Assembly: GCF_947499945.1 (NCBI RefSeq)
Contig: NZ_CANMQD010000001.1
Span: forward strand, 992,001-1,056,000
From: an uncultured Sulfitobacter sp.
GTDB taxonomy: Bacteria > Pseudomonadota > Alphaproteobacteria > Rhodobacterales > Rhodobacteraceae
Length of the DNA: 64,000 bases
Reading direction: 5' to 3'
A program made the translations under genes and the position numbers. This document shows positions 29,441 through 38,562 of this stretch, piece by piece. Numbering within the stretch: position 1 is the stretch's first letter; each line of letters opens with the position of its first letter. The notes beneath the pieces were generated by a model, which was given only the letters and a program-made list of their open reading frames with translations, ran no database searches and was not told where the DNA came from.

Positions 29441-29820
29441 TATGCTTGCTCCTCAACCTGACGCACGACGATGGTGATTTCCGCAAACGGCTTTAGAATC
29501 TTGCCGAAACGGCCACGCGCACGTGGACGACCACGCTTGAGTGTCATGTTCTTGCCTACATAGGCTTCGGCTACGATCAGCTCATCCACGTCGAGGTTGT
29601 GGTTGTTCTCGCCATTGGCAATCGCGGACTGAAGGCATTTCTTCACGTCAACGGCGATACGCTTCTTGGAGAAGGTCAGGTCCGTCAATGCACGGTCGAC
29701 CTTCTTGCCGCGGATCATTGCGGCAACGAGGTTAAGTTTCTGCGGCGACGTTTTCAGCATGCGCAGTTTTGCACGTGCCTCATTGTCTGCCACGCGGCGG
29801 GGATTTTTATCCTTGCTCAT
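29440..29820 (-). CDS. rplV: 50S ribosomal protein L22
   Basis: 126 aa; [27 protein letters not shown] and the C-terminal [23 protein letters not shown] are typical. Its beta-hairpin lines the exit tunnel. Three bases after rpsS. Confidence 0.97.
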   Translation of the reverse strand: MSKDKNPRRVADNEARAKLRMLKTSPQKLNLVAAMIRGKKVDRALTDLTFSKKRIAVDVKKCLQSAIANGENNHNLDVDELIVAEAYVGKNMTLKRGRPRARGRFGKILKPFAEITIVVRQVEEQA

Positions 29821-29823
29821 GGC

Positions 29824-30102
29824 TTATTTCCGCTTCGCTTTTTTGTCGGCTGCGTGGCCATAATAGGTCCGCGTTGGTGAATACTCACCAAACTTCTGAC
29901 CAATCATGTCCTCAGTGACGTTTACTGGGATATGCTTGTGACCGTTATAGACGCCGAACGTCAGGCCAACAAACTGTGGGAGAATCGTGGAACGGCGCGA
30001 CCAGATCTTGATCACTTCGCTGCGACCGCTCTCGCGGGAGGCTTCGGCCTTTTTGAGGACATAAGAGTCAACAAAAGGACCTTTCCATACTGAACGAGAC
30101 AT
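29824..30102 (-). CDS. rpsS: 30S ribosomal protein S19
   Basis: 92 aa; [20 protein letters not shown] and the C-terminal HKLGEYSPTR-like [21 protein letters not shown] segment are conserved. Binds the small-subunit head. Two bases after rplB. Confidence 0.97.
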   Translation of the reverse strand: MSRSVWKGPFVDSYVLKKAEASRESGRSEVIKIWSRRSTILPQFVGLTFGVYNGHKHIPVNVTEDMIGQKFGEYSPTRTYYGHAADKKAKRK

Positions 30103-30104
30103 TC

Positions 30105-30947
30105 TTAGCGTCCCTTCTTCTTGGCGTGGCGCGATCTGATGATCAGAGCACTTGACGCTTTTTTCTTGTTACGAGTCTTGGCACCTTTGGTCGGCTTGCC
30201 CCAAGGGGTAACCGGGTGACGACCACCGGACGTACGACCTTCACCACCACCGTGTGGGTGGTCGATCGGGTTCATGACAACACCACGAACACTTGGGCGG
30301 ATGCCCTTGTGACGCATGCGGCCCGCTTTACCGTAGTTCTGGTTGGAGTTGTCGGGGTTGGACACGGCACCAACGGTGGCCATGCATTCCTGACGGACCA
30401 GACGCAGTTCGCCCGAAGACAAACGGATCTGGGCGTAACCACCATCACGGCCAACAAACTGAGCGTATGTACCAGCAGCACGGGCGATCTGGCCGCCTTT
30501 GCCTGGCTTCATCTCGATGTTGTGGATGATTGTACCGATAGGCATGCCGGAGAATGGCATTGCGTTGCCTGGCTTGATGTCTGCCTTGGCGGAAGCCACG
30601 ACCTGATCACCAATGGCGATACGCTGGGGGGCAAGGATGTAGGCCTGCTCACCGTCTTCATATTTCACGAGCGCGATAAACGCGGTCCGGTTCGGGTCAT
30701 ATTCAATGCGCATGATCGTCGCAGTGACGTCCATTTTGTTACGCTTGAAATCGACGATGCGGTAGAGGCGCTTTGCACCACCACCCTTGCGACGCATTGT
30801 GATCCGTCCGGTGTTGTTCCGTCCGCCGTGCTTGCTAAGTCCCTCAGTGAGGGCCTTTACAGGGCGACCTTTCCAAAGCTCCGAACGGTCAATCAGTACC
30901 AGCCCACGCTGGCCTGGCGTCGTCGGTTTGTACGACTTGAGTGCCAT
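30105..30947 (-). CDS. rplB: 50S ribosomal protein L2
   Basis: 280 aa; [15 protein letters not shown], the RNA-binding core and the C-terminal [32 protein letters not shown] are diagnostic. L2 is needed for subunit joining and the peptidyl transferase centre. It normally follows rplW directly; here about 3.3 kb and four genes intervene, so it starts a new block. Confidence 0.97.
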   Translation of the reverse strand: MALKSYKPTTPGQRGLVLIDRSELWKGRPVKALTEGLSKHGGRNNTGRITMRRKGGGAKRLYRIVDFKRNKMDVTATIMRIEYDPNRTAFIALVKYEDGEQAYILAPQRIAIGDQVVASAKADIKPGNAMPFSGMPIGTIIHNIEMKPGKGGQIARAAGTYAQFVGRDGGYAQIRLSSGELRLVRQECMATVGAVSNPDNSNQNYGKAGRMRHKGIRPSVRGVVMNPIDHPHGGGEGRTSGGRHPVTPWGKPTKGAKTRNKKKASSALIIRSRHAKKKGR

Positions 30948-30976
30948 GTTCTCTGTCTTCCGTTTTGCTTGTATGC

Positions 30977-31017
30977 GCCCCCGTAGGTGCGCTGTGGTTA
31001 GAGGCCCCCGTAGGTGC
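30977..31017. repeat. 14-base direct repeat in the rplB leader
   Basis: GCCCCCGTAGGTGC occurs at 30977-30990 and 31004-31017, 27 bases apart, 30-70 bases upstream of the rplB start. It shares GTAGG-GTGC with the palindromic elements and may be a remnant of one, or a leader RNA feature. Confidence 0.5.
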
Positions 31018-31047
31018 CAGTAGATATGTCCTTACAGACAACAACGA

Positions 31048-31069
31048 AGCCCCAGACGAATCTGGGGCT
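31048..31069 (-). promoter_or_regulatory. Leader hairpin upstream of rplB
   Basis: Perfect nine-base stem AGCCCCAGA/TCTGGGGCT closed by a TTCG tetraloop on the minus strand, followed by a T-rich TTCGTTGTTGT. It lies between the predicted promoter and rplB, so it may be an attenuator; it could also end the upstream DUF1206 transcript. Confidence 0.5.
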
Positions 31070-31082
31070 GTGCCGATGGTGT

Positions 31083-31111
31083 CTGTTAGGGTGTGGCGGG
31101 TGTGGGGTCAA
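31083..31111 (-). promoter_or_regulatory. Predicted rplB operon promoter
   Basis: Minus strand TTGACC, exact 17-base spacer, TAACAG, about 140 bases before rplB and downstream of the DUF1206 gene. Confidence 0.5.
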
Positions 31112-31185
31112 GGTGACGGCGCAATTTAGATGTGATAGTCGCCAACAATCCATGCAAGAGTCAGCCCCGCCTTCATCGGCCTACG

Positions 31186-32076
31186 TCAAGCCTGTTCAGC
31201 GGCCAGCCTTGTTGTGAGATTTTGGACCGAACTGTCGGACGCTTTGGGAACGATCCGATATGCCGCGTTTACAAAACACACGAGGCTGAAGGCAATCAAT
31301 CCCAGACACAGTGCAACAACAAGGAAACGACCATAAGCCTGATTGTGCAACCACTCGAACGCAGCGCCCAGCCCTCCTGCCTTTGATGCGTCAATGGTCA
31401 GCGCAGCATAGAGGATCAAGCCACCGATGATGCCCAAGCTTATCCCCTGCGCCGCTAGACCGATACGCAGAACAGGGTTCCAATGGACGGTAAAATGGTT
31501 CGCCTGAAGGCTGTCACGATAGCTGCCAGAGATGCTTTTATAAAGATAGATGAGTCCTGCAATCATCGTGGAAATACCTACACAGCCGACAATCCACGGC
31601 CCGATTGACGACTGCATTAAGTCCGACATGCTATACTCGCTCTGCCCCTCCGACCTCACAACACCCAGTGCTGCAATAGCAATTGCACCAAGTCCCAAGT
31701 GGACCACACCAATAACTAACAGCCCTGCGCGTACAACAAGGCCCTTTGCGTCTGTGCCGTACTCCTCAAGATCCCAAAAGCACGAAATGAACCGCCAAGC
31801 TGCAAAGGAGAAAAGACCTACTGCAATGGTCGCAACCAAAATGCTGCCAGCGATACCGTTAAGCGATTCTAGCGCAGACTTGGTTCCTTCAGCCTCACCG
31901 CCCCACCATAAGGACCAGAACGAAACGCAGGCGATAACAGCGTAAACCAGCCCTCGACCACTATATCCAATGCTCATGATGGAGAGAGCCCAGACATAAT
32001 CCTCGAAATCGCTCGAAGACTTCACGTCGCCTTGGCTCTTCGACGTTGAACTGGATGATTTTTCAAAATTCGACAT
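31186..32076 (-). CDS. DUF1206 domain-containing membrane protein
   Basis: 296 aa. A Ser-rich soluble N-terminus (about 25 residues) precedes six predicted membrane helices in three similar two-helix units (MSIGYSGRGLVYAVIA, VRAGLLVIGVVHLGLG, LRIGLAAQGISLGIIGG), the pattern of DUF1206 proteins. Function is unknown for the family. It is one of four genes between rplW and rplB. Confidence 0.82.
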   Translation of the reverse strand: MSNFEKSSSSTSKSQGDVKSSSDFEDYVWALSIMSIGYSGRGLVYAVIACVSFWSLWWGGEAEGTKSALESLNGIAGSILVATIAVGLFSFAAWRFISCFWDLEEYGTDAKGLVVRAGLLVIGVVHLGLGAIAIAALGVVRSEGQSEYSMSDLMQSSIGPWIVGCVGISTMIAGLIYLYKSISGSYRDSLQANHFTVHWNPVLRIGLAAQGISLGIIGGLILYAALTIDASKAGGLGAAFEWLHNQAYGRFLVVALCLGLIAFSLVCFVNAAYRIVPKASDSSVQNLTTRLAAEQA

Positions 32077-32270
32077 GGACCGCCCTTACCAAGCTCGTCA
32101 CCTTCAACCGACACAAATTCCGGATTGGCGCTGACACCTCTCCCTTTTGAAATAGAGCAGTAAACCCGATTTACGAGAGAGCATAACAGCTTTGCCGCCC
32201 CGCTCCTTTTCTGGATCTATATCTTTACGGGCGCATTCATATCTCAGGGTAGGCGACTGCGATGCAGGTT

Positions 32271-32879
32271 TTAACCCAAATCAAACGTCATCTGGTCTTC
32301 GCGCTCGCCGTTGGCCTGCATACGGGCCCGCATGAACATCACACCCACCTGCCCCCCTATCGTGCATAGGATGAACCAGCCTGCTGCGGCGGGGAGGAGG
32401 ACTTCCCAAGGGGCGGTTTTGAGATAAGTGCTGGCGCCGAGCATCATGCCTGAGGACCAGCCGAACAATGAGGCTGCGGCGATGGTTGTGGCGATGCACA
32501 TTTCTTTGGGAGCGATTTCGAGCATAGAGCGGCCGAGGTTGCGGCGCAGCATCGGCAGCACGTAGAGGCCGATCAGAACTGCGTTCCCGCTCATCAGGGC
32601 CATCAGGCTGACCTTTGTCCAAAGCTTGGGGGAAAAATTGACAAGGTCGAACGATGTGCGCACGTAGATGAGGATGAGGCCCGTGACCCAAAGGCCTGCA
32701 AATGCAAATCTGATCCAGTTGTGGAGGGTTTCGATGGAGGTGATCTCGGATTTGGTGATCGGGTCAGCCATGCTGCGGAAGGTCAGGAAATCGTGAAACA
32801 GGCAAGTTCCCATTCCGGCGGCAAAAAGGGTGAGGTGGCTTATGCGCAGCATATCGAGGAGGATCGGATCGAGCACCAT
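32271..32879 (-). CDS. Integral membrane protein of unknown function
   Basis: 202 aa with about five hydrophobic segments (LTLFAAGMGTCLFHDFLTF, FAGLWVTGLILIYV, VSLMALMSGNAVLIGLYVLPML, AAASLFGWSSGMMLG, VLLPAAAGWFILCTIGGQVGVMF). Histidines near helix ends (RISHLTLF, CLFHDF, LHNWIR) could suggest a cofactor-binding or cytochrome-b-like protein, but that is a guess. No family assigned. Confidence 0.7.
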   Translation of the reverse strand: MVLDPILLDMLRISHLTLFAAGMGTCLFHDFLTFRSMADPITKSEITSIETLHNWIRFAFAGLWVTGLILIYVRTSFDLVNFSPKLWTKVSLMALMSGNAVLIGLYVLPMLRRNLGRSMLEIAPKEMCIATTIAAASLFGWSSGMMLGASTYLKTAPWEVLLPAAAGWFILCTIGGQVGVMFMRARMQANGEREDQMTFDLG

Positions 32880-33225
32880 TCGGGGGCTCCTTTACAAATA
32901 CAGGTCGTGTCGCGAAGGACTGACCTCATCCTAGGGAGCGGATGGCATGCGCAACAAGGCGATGTGTCGGGATAACCTTAGGTTGAGACTTTGGGGGCAC
33001 AGCCTTCCCATACGTTAACGAATTGTTGAGAATTTTGGGAATGGCGCACTATCCCTTGGTCAAGAGATTTTCCAACCAAGGCTCAAAATAGTTCACAGGT
33101 TAGGTATCAGCTTCCGTTTCCGAATTGAAAACAATGAGAATCGAATCTCCACATGCACAAAGGGCGCACCCTTTCGGATACGCCCTCTGATAAATTTCTG
33201 ATCACTCCCCTAGGGGAGAGCTGGC
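32880..33225. other. Intergenic stretch downstream of cspA
   Basis: No gene seen in 346 bases apart from the hairpin after cspA at 33160-33187. The promoter of the minus-strand membrane-protein gene should lie in this stretch but could not be pinned down. Confidence 0.5.
33160..33187 (-). terminator. Hairpin after cspA
   Basis: Minus-strand stem AGGGCGTATCC/GGGTGCGCCCT (two G-U pairs) closed by a GAAA tetraloop, followed by TTGTG. A GNRA loop and stable stem suggest a terminator or 3' stabiliser; the U-run is short. Confidence 0.55.
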
Positions 33226-33432
33226 TTATGCCAGTGCGATGTTTGTCGCAGATTCGCGACCGTCACGGCCGGCTTCGATGTCGAAAGTAACTTTCTGATC
33301 ATCGGACAGACCTGTAAGGCCTGCCTGCTCAACGGCGGAGATGTGTACGAAAACATCTTTGCTGCCGCCATCGGGAGCGATAAAGCCGAAGCCTTTAGTT
33401 GTGTTGAACCATTTTACTGTACCAGTGGCCAT
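33226..33432 (-). CDS. Cold-shock protein (CspA family)
   Basis: 68 aa, one cold-shock domain. RNP-1 KGFGFIAPD and RNP-2 VFVHISAVE bind single-stranded RNA/DNA. The N-terminal MATGTVKWFNTTKGFGF is typical of alphaproteobacterial CspA. Its 240-base upstream gap could carry a long structured leader, as in other csp genes. It is one of four genes inserted between rplW and rplB. Confidence 0.95.
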   Translation of the reverse strand: MATGTVKWFNTTKGFGFIAPDGGSKDVFVHISAVEQAGLTGLSDDQKVTFDIEAGRDGRESATNIALA

Positions 33433-33673
33433 TAGAGTATTCCTTATTTTAACTGCCCACGAAATGCGGCAGGTCGGCTAAGTCGTTTAAAGATCGTAAG
33501 ACTGAGCCGTAAGGAGCAGTAATTCCGATAGATATAGTAACGTCGCACCTGCTATGTGCGCTTTTGACATCCCAATAGCAAGTGGTTTTCGTCGTTGCAT
33601 CCGAACAGGCGGTTTCCCGTAACCTTATGCCTCGAGCCAGTCGATAAATCAGGTGCATCTAACGCCAAACGGA

Positions 33674-34162
33674 TTACCTGACTGAACAGGGCCATTTTAG
33701 CCACTCTGGGTTTTGCAATGCGTCATTTTCAAGGTTCCTATGTCTACATGCGGGCAGGAACGGATCCCTGTTTCCTACGTACAGCAGGCCAGGTCCGATC
33801 ATCGCATCAAAATATCCGTTGCAAGATCCCTTTTCCTTCCAAAGCCCAGCCTCTTCAAGTGTTTCGCGGTTACTTGACAGGGTCAGCAAGCGGCCCTCCT
33901 GCTCCGCGTAGTTGAGGTTCTCGCCATCAATATAAGAAATGACGCGGATATGGGTATCGTTGAAGCAGACGAACTCGATATCCTTGGCAATGACCGTCTT
34001 GCCGTCGGGCGCAAGCAAGTTGCCCAGATGACGCCGCTTTAGATCAAGTTGCTGCTTGATGATCATTCCGTTGGGCAGCGTCGCCTGATCGCGCTGCACC
34101 GCGATCAAGGAAAGACCGGCAACTGATACGCAAAGCGCAAGTAACACGGAAATGAACTTCAT
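33674..34162 (-). CDS. Putative secreted protein of unknown function
   Basis: 162 aa from ATG 34162 (MKFISVLLALCVSVAGLSLIAVQ), an N-terminal signal peptide or anchor. The remainder is soluble with several Cys (VCFNDTHIRV, KGSCNGYFD, LPACRHRN, WPCSVR) that could form disulfides. GMIIKQQLDLKRRHLGNLLAPDGKTVIAK looks folded. No family recognised. It follows the rplW terminator. Confidence 0.6.
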   Translation of the reverse strand: MKFISVLLALCVSVAGLSLIAVQRDQATLPNGMIIKQQLDLKRRHLGNLLAPDGKTVIAKDIEFVCFNDTHIRVISYIDGENLNYAEQEGRLLTLSSNRETLEEAGLWKEKGSCNGYFDAMIGPGLLYVGNRDPFLPACRHRNLENDALQNPEWLKWPCSVR

Positions 34163-34232
34163 CAAACTGCCTCCCCTCATAAGCTTTCATTCTCAACATT
34201 ACCTAATCTGGTTAAAATCCACCACTTCAACG

Positions 34233-34263
34233 AAAAAGGCCCCCGCGTTAAGCGAGGGCCTTC
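34233..34263 (-). terminator. Intrinsic terminator after rplW
   Basis: Minus-strand AAGGCCCTCGC / GCGGGGGCCTT followed by TTTC. It ends the rpsJ-rplC-rplD-rplW transcript before the inserted genes. Confidence 0.85.
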
Positions 34264-34285
34264 TCAGTGTCTGCGTCAATCGGAC

Positions 34286-34582
34286 TTACAGACCGGTAGA
34301 CACGTCGATGGTGTTGCCTTCTTCCAAGGTCACATAGGCTTTTTTCACGTCTTTGCGTGTACCCAACTGACCGCGGAAGCGCTTTACCTTACCTTTGGTG
34401 ATGGACGTGTTCACGGCCTTCATCTTGACACCAAAGAGAGCTTCAACAGCTTCTTTGATCATTGGCTTGTTCGCAGCGATGGCCACTTCGAAAACAACGG
34501 CATTGGCTTCAGAAGCCATTGTTGCTTTTTCCGTGATCAGCGGCTTGCGGATGATATCGTAATGTTCTGGCTTCGCGCTCAT
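34286..34582 (-). CDS. rplW: 50S ribosomal protein L23
   Basis: 98 aa; [22 protein letters not shown] and [22 protein letters not shown] are typical. L23 is the docking site for trigger factor and SRP at the tunnel exit. It overlaps rplD by 4 bases and is followed by a terminator instead of rplB. Confidence 0.97.
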   Translation of the reverse strand: MSAKPEHYDIIRKPLITEKATMASEANAVVFEVAIAANKPMIKEAVEALFGVKMKAVNTSITKGKVKRFRGQLGTRKDVKKAYVTLEEGNTIDVSTGL

Positions 34583-35196
34583 TTCAAACGGGCCTCCAGT
34601 GCTTCGAGTCCTGCCTTTGTGATGACAAGAGTATCACGCTTCAGGATGTCGTATACGTTAGCGCCCATTGTTGGCAGGATATCCAGACCTTCAATGTTGC
34701 GCGCGGCTTGCAAGAAGTTCTCATTCACGGTTGCACCGTCAATGATCAACGCGCGCTTCCAACCCAATGCAGATACCTGCTTGGCCAGTGCGGATGTTTT
34801 ACCGTCAGACTGAGCATCGTCGATGATGACCAACGCGCCGGCTTTTGCCTTTGCGGAGAGCGCCATGCGCAGACCCAGTTTACGGAACTTCTTTGTCAGC
34901 TCGTGGCCGTGGCTACGAGGAGTTGGACCCTTGTAGATACCGCCCCCACGAAAGATCGGTGCCGAGCGTGCGCCGTGGCGTGCGCCACCGGTGCCTTTTT
35001 GGCGGTAGATCTTCTTGGTGGAATAGCTGACTTCGCGACGTGTCTTTACCTTGTGGGTACCGGCCTGTGCGTTGTTACGCTGCCAGCGGACCACACGGTG
35101 CAGGATGTCGGCACGTGGCTCAAGGCCGAACAGAGCCTCGTCCAGGTCGATCGATCCAGCATTGCCGCCGTCGAGTTTGATGACATCTAGTTTCAT
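34579..35196 (-). CDS. rplD: 50S ribosomal protein L4
   Basis: 205 aa; core [39 protein letters not shown] is diagnostic. In E. coli L4 also represses the S10 operon through its leader; the leader here was not compared. Overlaps rplC by 4 bases. Confidence 0.97.
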   Translation of the reverse strand: MKLDVIKLDGGNAGSIDLDEALFGLEPRADILHRVVRWQRNNAQAGTHKVKTRREVSYSTKKIYRQKGTGGARHGARSAPIFRGGGIYKGPTPRSHGHELTKKFRKLGLRMALSAKAKAGALVIIDDAQSDGKTSALAKQVSALGWKRALIIDGATVNENFLQAARNIEGLDILPTMGANVYDILKRDTLVITKAGLEALEARLK

Positions 35197-36077
35197 GCGT
35201 CACCTTCTTTCTTGGTTTCATCAAGCGTTTCGCTTTGATCACCAGCTTCTGCTTTATCCGCTGCGATATCGGCTTCGGCTGCTTTCAGCGCTTCGGCTTC
35301 TGCTGCGGCTGCTTCTTCAGCAAGACGCTTTGCTTCTGCTTCTGCTTCGGCGGCTGCGGCTGCGGCTGCTTCTTCGGCTGCTTTTGCAGCTTCACGAGCG
35401 GCGGATGCCAAGGCACCGGGAACGATTGCGTTCTCGGGGAACGGTTTCTTAACCGCGTCCTTAACAGTAACCCATCCACCTTTGGAGCCTGGTACAGCGC
35501 CTTTGACCATAATCAGACCGCGAGCGGTGTCAGTTTTGACAACTTCGAGGTTCTGAGTGGTTACACGAGCGGAACCCATGTGACCGGCCATTTTCTTGCC
35601 TTTAAAAACCTTACCGGGATCCTGACACTGGCCCGTGGAGCCGTGTGAGCGGTGAGACACGGAAACACCGTGTGTCGCACGCAGACCGCCAAAGTTGTGA
35701 CGCTTCATCGCGCCCTGAAAGCCCTTACCGATGGATGTACCCGCCACGTCAACGTACTGACCTGCAAAGTAGTGATCGGCAATGATCTCTTCGCCAACTG
35801 GAAGCATCGCTTCCGCGTCAACGCGGAATTCAGCAACCTTGCGCTTTGGTTCAACCTTTGCTGCTGCAAAGTGGCCGCGCATCGCTTGTGACGTGCGTTT
35901 CACTTTTGCTGTACCTGCACCGAGCTGAACAGCAACATAGCCGTCCTTTTCGATGGTACGCTGTGCAACAACCTGAAGGTTATCGAGCTGAAGAACGGTT
36001 ACAGGAATCTGCTTACCGTCTTCCATGAACAGACGGGTCATGCCCATCTTTTTTGCAATAACGCCTGAGCGCAACAT
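35193..36077 (-). CDS. rplC: 50S ribosomal protein L3 with long C-terminal tail
   Basis: 294 aa. Residues 1 to about 223 are a complete L3 ([19 protein letters not shown], the [28 protein letters not shown] [13 protein letters not shown] loop with the methylatable Gln). The last 71 residues are an Ala/Glu/Lys-rich helical tail ([20 protein letters not shown]...) ending in an acidic stretch. Most L3 proteins are about 210-240 aa. The tail reads through in frame to a normal rplD overlap, so it is not an assembly error at the stop. Confidence 0.96.
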   Translation of the reverse strand: MLRSGVIAKKMGMTRLFMEDGKQIPVTVLQLDNLQVVAQRTIEKDGYVAVQLGAGTAKVKRTSQAMRGHFAAAKVEPKRKVAEFRVDAEAMLPVGEEIIADHYFAGQYVDVAGTSIGKGFQGAMKRHNFGGLRATHGVSVSHRSHGSTGQCQDPGKVFKGKKMAGHMGSARVTTQNLEVVKTDTARGLIMVKGAVPGSKGGWVTVKDAVKKPFPENAIVPGALASAAREAAKAAEEAAAAAAAEAEAEAKRLAEEAAAAEAEALKAAEADIAADKAEAGDQSETLDETKKEGDA

Positions 36078-36095
36078 ACTATTACCCTCCTACGC

Positions 36096-36413
36096 TTATG
36101 ACTGCAGCTTGATCTCGACGTCCACACCAGCGGCGAGGTCGAGCTTCATCAGCGCGTCAACGGTCTGGGGGGTCGGATCAACGATATCCAGCAGGCGCTT
36201 GTGCGTGCGGATTTCGAACTGGTCACGGGATTTCTTGTCAACGTGGGGGCCACGCAAAACAGTGAATTTTTCGATTTTGTTCGGCAGCGGAATGGGGCCG
36301 CGAACGGAAGCGCCTGTGCGCTTGGCGGTGTTGACGATTTCCTGAGTGGAGGCATCAAGCACCCGATAGTCAAACGCCTTGAGGCGGATGCGGATGTTCT
36401 GGCTAGCAGCCAT
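36096..36413 (-). CDS. rpsJ: 30S ribosomal protein S10
   Basis: 105 aa; [24 protein letters not shown] and the C-terminal [29 protein letters not shown] are typical. S10 also joins NusB in antitermination. First gene of the S10 block, preceded by its own promoter. Confidence 0.97.
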   Translation of the reverse strand: MAASQNIRIRLKAFDYRVLDASTQEIVNTAKRTGASVRGPIPLPNKIEKFTVLRGPHVDKKSRDQFEIRTHKRLLDIVDPTPQTVDALMKLDLAAGVDVEIKLQS

Positions 36414-36911
36414 AATACAAATCCCTTATCTTCGGGATGAAGTCGGAGAGGAGGACGCATGCTCATCATGAGCCCTCATCGCGCTGTTGTCTAACGAAAG
36501 CAGGGCGCGCTTAAGGCACACCCCGTTCAATAGGGGGCGTATAGGTGGAGTCGCATTGTCTGGCAAGGGCCGAATGGCGGTTTCTCAAGCAATCGAACAG
36601 GCCTGTAAATCGTGCGGATATTGAGTACAATGCTCCGCTTTTGAGCCGCCAATCGGCCCCAGCGTTAAAGACCTACCCGAAACACCCTGAAACCAAACAG
36701 ATTTAGCTTGGGGTGGTGATATGCCGCAGAGGCCCGTAAGAGCGTTTATTGACCATCTTTCGGCGCTAAAACACCCAAAATCACACCAGAAACTCCCGAA
36801 AAGGCGCGGTATTTCACGCAGTCATAAAATCTTAGGGAACATAGCTTCATTATGTGTTGTTCAGCGGGGGCATTGGTTTATCAAGGCGACATTACTTACG
36901 AGAGCAGACGT
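36414..36911. other. Divergent region between rpsJ and the desaturase gene
   Basis: About 500 bases without a credible gene. It contains the rpsJ promoter (36538-36566) and about 125 bases of S10 leader. The promoter of the plus-strand desaturase gene should lie near 36650-36880 but was not identified. Confidence 0.5.
36538..36566 (-). promoter_or_regulatory. Predicted rpsJ (S10 operon) promoter
   Basis: Minus strand TTGCCA, exact 17-base spacer containing ATGCGACTC, then TATACG followed by CCC. The same arrangement including ATGCGACTC occurs before rpsL. Confidence 0.72.
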
Positions 36912-37964
36912 ATGAACCAGTATTCCGCCCACTTTGATCCCCTTGTGGACAAAACCATCGAACCAGCCCGTGCACGCGATTGGATCAAGTTACTTTCCAA
37001 CTACCGCGAACCAAGCACATCGCGCAGCTTTTACGAGCTTGGCGTGACGCTTGGACCCTTCATCGCCCTCTGGGCGCTGGCTTGGTGGTCCCTTTCAATT
37101 AGCGCGTGGCTTACATTGGCCATCTCGCTGGTGAACGGCGCATTCATCTTGCGCCTTTTCGCGATCCAGCATGACTGTGGCCATGCATCGTTCTTCAAGA
37201 ACCGCACGCTGAGCGATTGGGTCGGCCGAGTGATCGGCGTCCTGACACTAACGCCTTATGACGTCTGGCGCCGTGCCCATGCGATCCACCACAGCTCCTC
37301 TGGGAACCTGTCGCGCCGCGGTATTGGTGATGTGGATACCCTAACTGTTGCCGAATACGAAAAGCTGTCGCCTTATCGCCGCTTTCGCTATCGCCTGTAT
37401 CGCCATCCTATCGTCCTGTTCGGTTTGGGACCTGGATACCTCTTCTTTCTCGATAACCGTCTGCCGTTTGGCATGATGGCGAAAGCGCGGTACTGGGTCA
37501 GCGCAATGGGCACCAATATCGCTATCATCGCAGCTCTATCGGTCATCTGGTATTTCGGTGGTCTGATGCCGATCCTGTTGATTTTTGTGCCGTCTACACT
37601 GCTTGCTGCAACGGCGGGTGTCTGGCTGTTCTATGTGCAGCACCAGTTCGAAACGACGCATTGGGAAGAAGAACCTGAGTGGGATATGCATGACGCGGCC
37701 CTGCAAGGCAGCTCGCACTATGTGATGCCTTCCGTGTTGCAATGGCTGACAGCAAACATAGGTATCCATCACATTCACCACCTTTATAGTCGCATCCCTT
37801 TTTACCGCCTGCCACAGGTCTTGAAGGATCATGAAGGTCTCGCAAAAATAAACCGTATGACAATTCGCGAAAGCATCGTAAACGCGCGATTACATCTGTG
37901 GGATGAGGACAGCAAGCGACTGCTGTCATTCGCAGAGGCAGAGGCTGCCATCGCTGCACGCTAA
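36912..37964 (+). CDS. Membrane fatty acid desaturase
   Basis: 350 aa from ATG 36912 (MNQYSAHFDPLVDK). The three histidine boxes of membrane di-iron desaturases are HDCGHASFF, HAIHHSSSG and HIHHLYSR, with several membrane helices between. The box pattern suits acyl-lipid desaturases of the delta-12/omega-type; regiospecificity is not certain. It lies on the plus strand between tuf and rpsJ. Confidence 0.9.
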   Translation: MNQYSAHFDPLVDKTIEPARARDWIKLLSNYREPSTSRSFYELGVTLGPFIALWALAWWSLSISAWLTLAISLVNGAFILRLFAIQHDCGHASFFKNRTLSDWVGRVIGVLTLTPYDVWRRAHAIHHSSSGNLSRRGIGDVDTLTVAEYEKLSPYRRFRYRLYRHPIVLFGLGPGYLFFLDNRLPFGMMAKARYWVSAMGTNIAIIAALSVIWYFGGLMPILLIFVPSTLLAATAGVWLFYVQHQFETTHWEEEPEWDMHDAALQGSSHYVMPSVLQWLTANIGIHHIHHLYSRIPFYRLPQVLKDHEGLAKINRMTIRESIVNARLHLWDEDSKRLLSFAEAEAAIAAR

Positions 37965-37990
37965 CCCTACAAAAAAGGGAGCCACGGCAC

Positions 37991-38027
37991 AAAAAAGGCT
38001 ACACCCCGTAAAGGGTGCAGCCCTTTT
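37991..38027 (+). terminator. Terminator after the desaturase gene
   Basis: GGCTACACCC/GGGTGCAGCC stem (one mismatch) with A-run before and CTTTT after, 30 bases past the stop. Confidence 0.75.
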
Positions 38028-38494
38028 GCATGGTGGACAGACCTTGTCACAGGCCAAATATAACATTCATTCTTGGGGAGCTGGTAAACGGGGGGTTAAA
38101 GCAAATAGCTTGGGATCGATGGACCATCCTAATCCGCGAACGCATCAAATTCTACCGTACGGCTGAAAGGATCGACACTTGCGCAGTTAAATTGAAAAGC
38201 ACCGTCAGAATAGGTTTGAAGGCCCGACAACATCGCCAAAACTGACTGCGGCTGACGACATGTGCACCTTATGGGCATACCGTCTGTGTAAACGACAATG
38301 GAATGCTGAGCTGCTTTGGATTGTCTAAAGCTGTCTTGCCTAGTTGATCACATAATTGGCGCTTTCGGCCTCAAAGGAATCTGGGAGCGAAGCTGTTCTT
38401 ATCTTTTCCCCCGCAAAAAAGCATCACATCGCCAGAATACAGAATACCGTCGCTATATTAATAATAGCGGTTAGAACTGCTGCTTTGGAATGAC
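38028..38494. other. Gene-free stretch between desaturase and tuf terminators
   Basis: About 470 bases with no convincing coding frame, tRNA or repeat. Both flanking genes end toward it, so no promoter is needed. It may be debris of a lost gene, but nothing recognisable remains. Confidence 0.45.
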
Positions 38495-38522
38495 AAAGGC
38501 CCCTCCTTTCGGAGAGGCCTTT
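38495..38522 (-). terminator. Intrinsic terminator after tuf
   Basis: AAAGGCCTCTCC / GGAGGGGCCTTT around GAAA on the minus strand, 40 bases after the tuf stop. It ends the rpsL-rpsG-fusA-tuf transcript. Confidence 0.85.
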
Positions 38523-38562
38523 GCATTAACAGGTTCGCGTATTAGCCTTGCGGCCGATAGGC

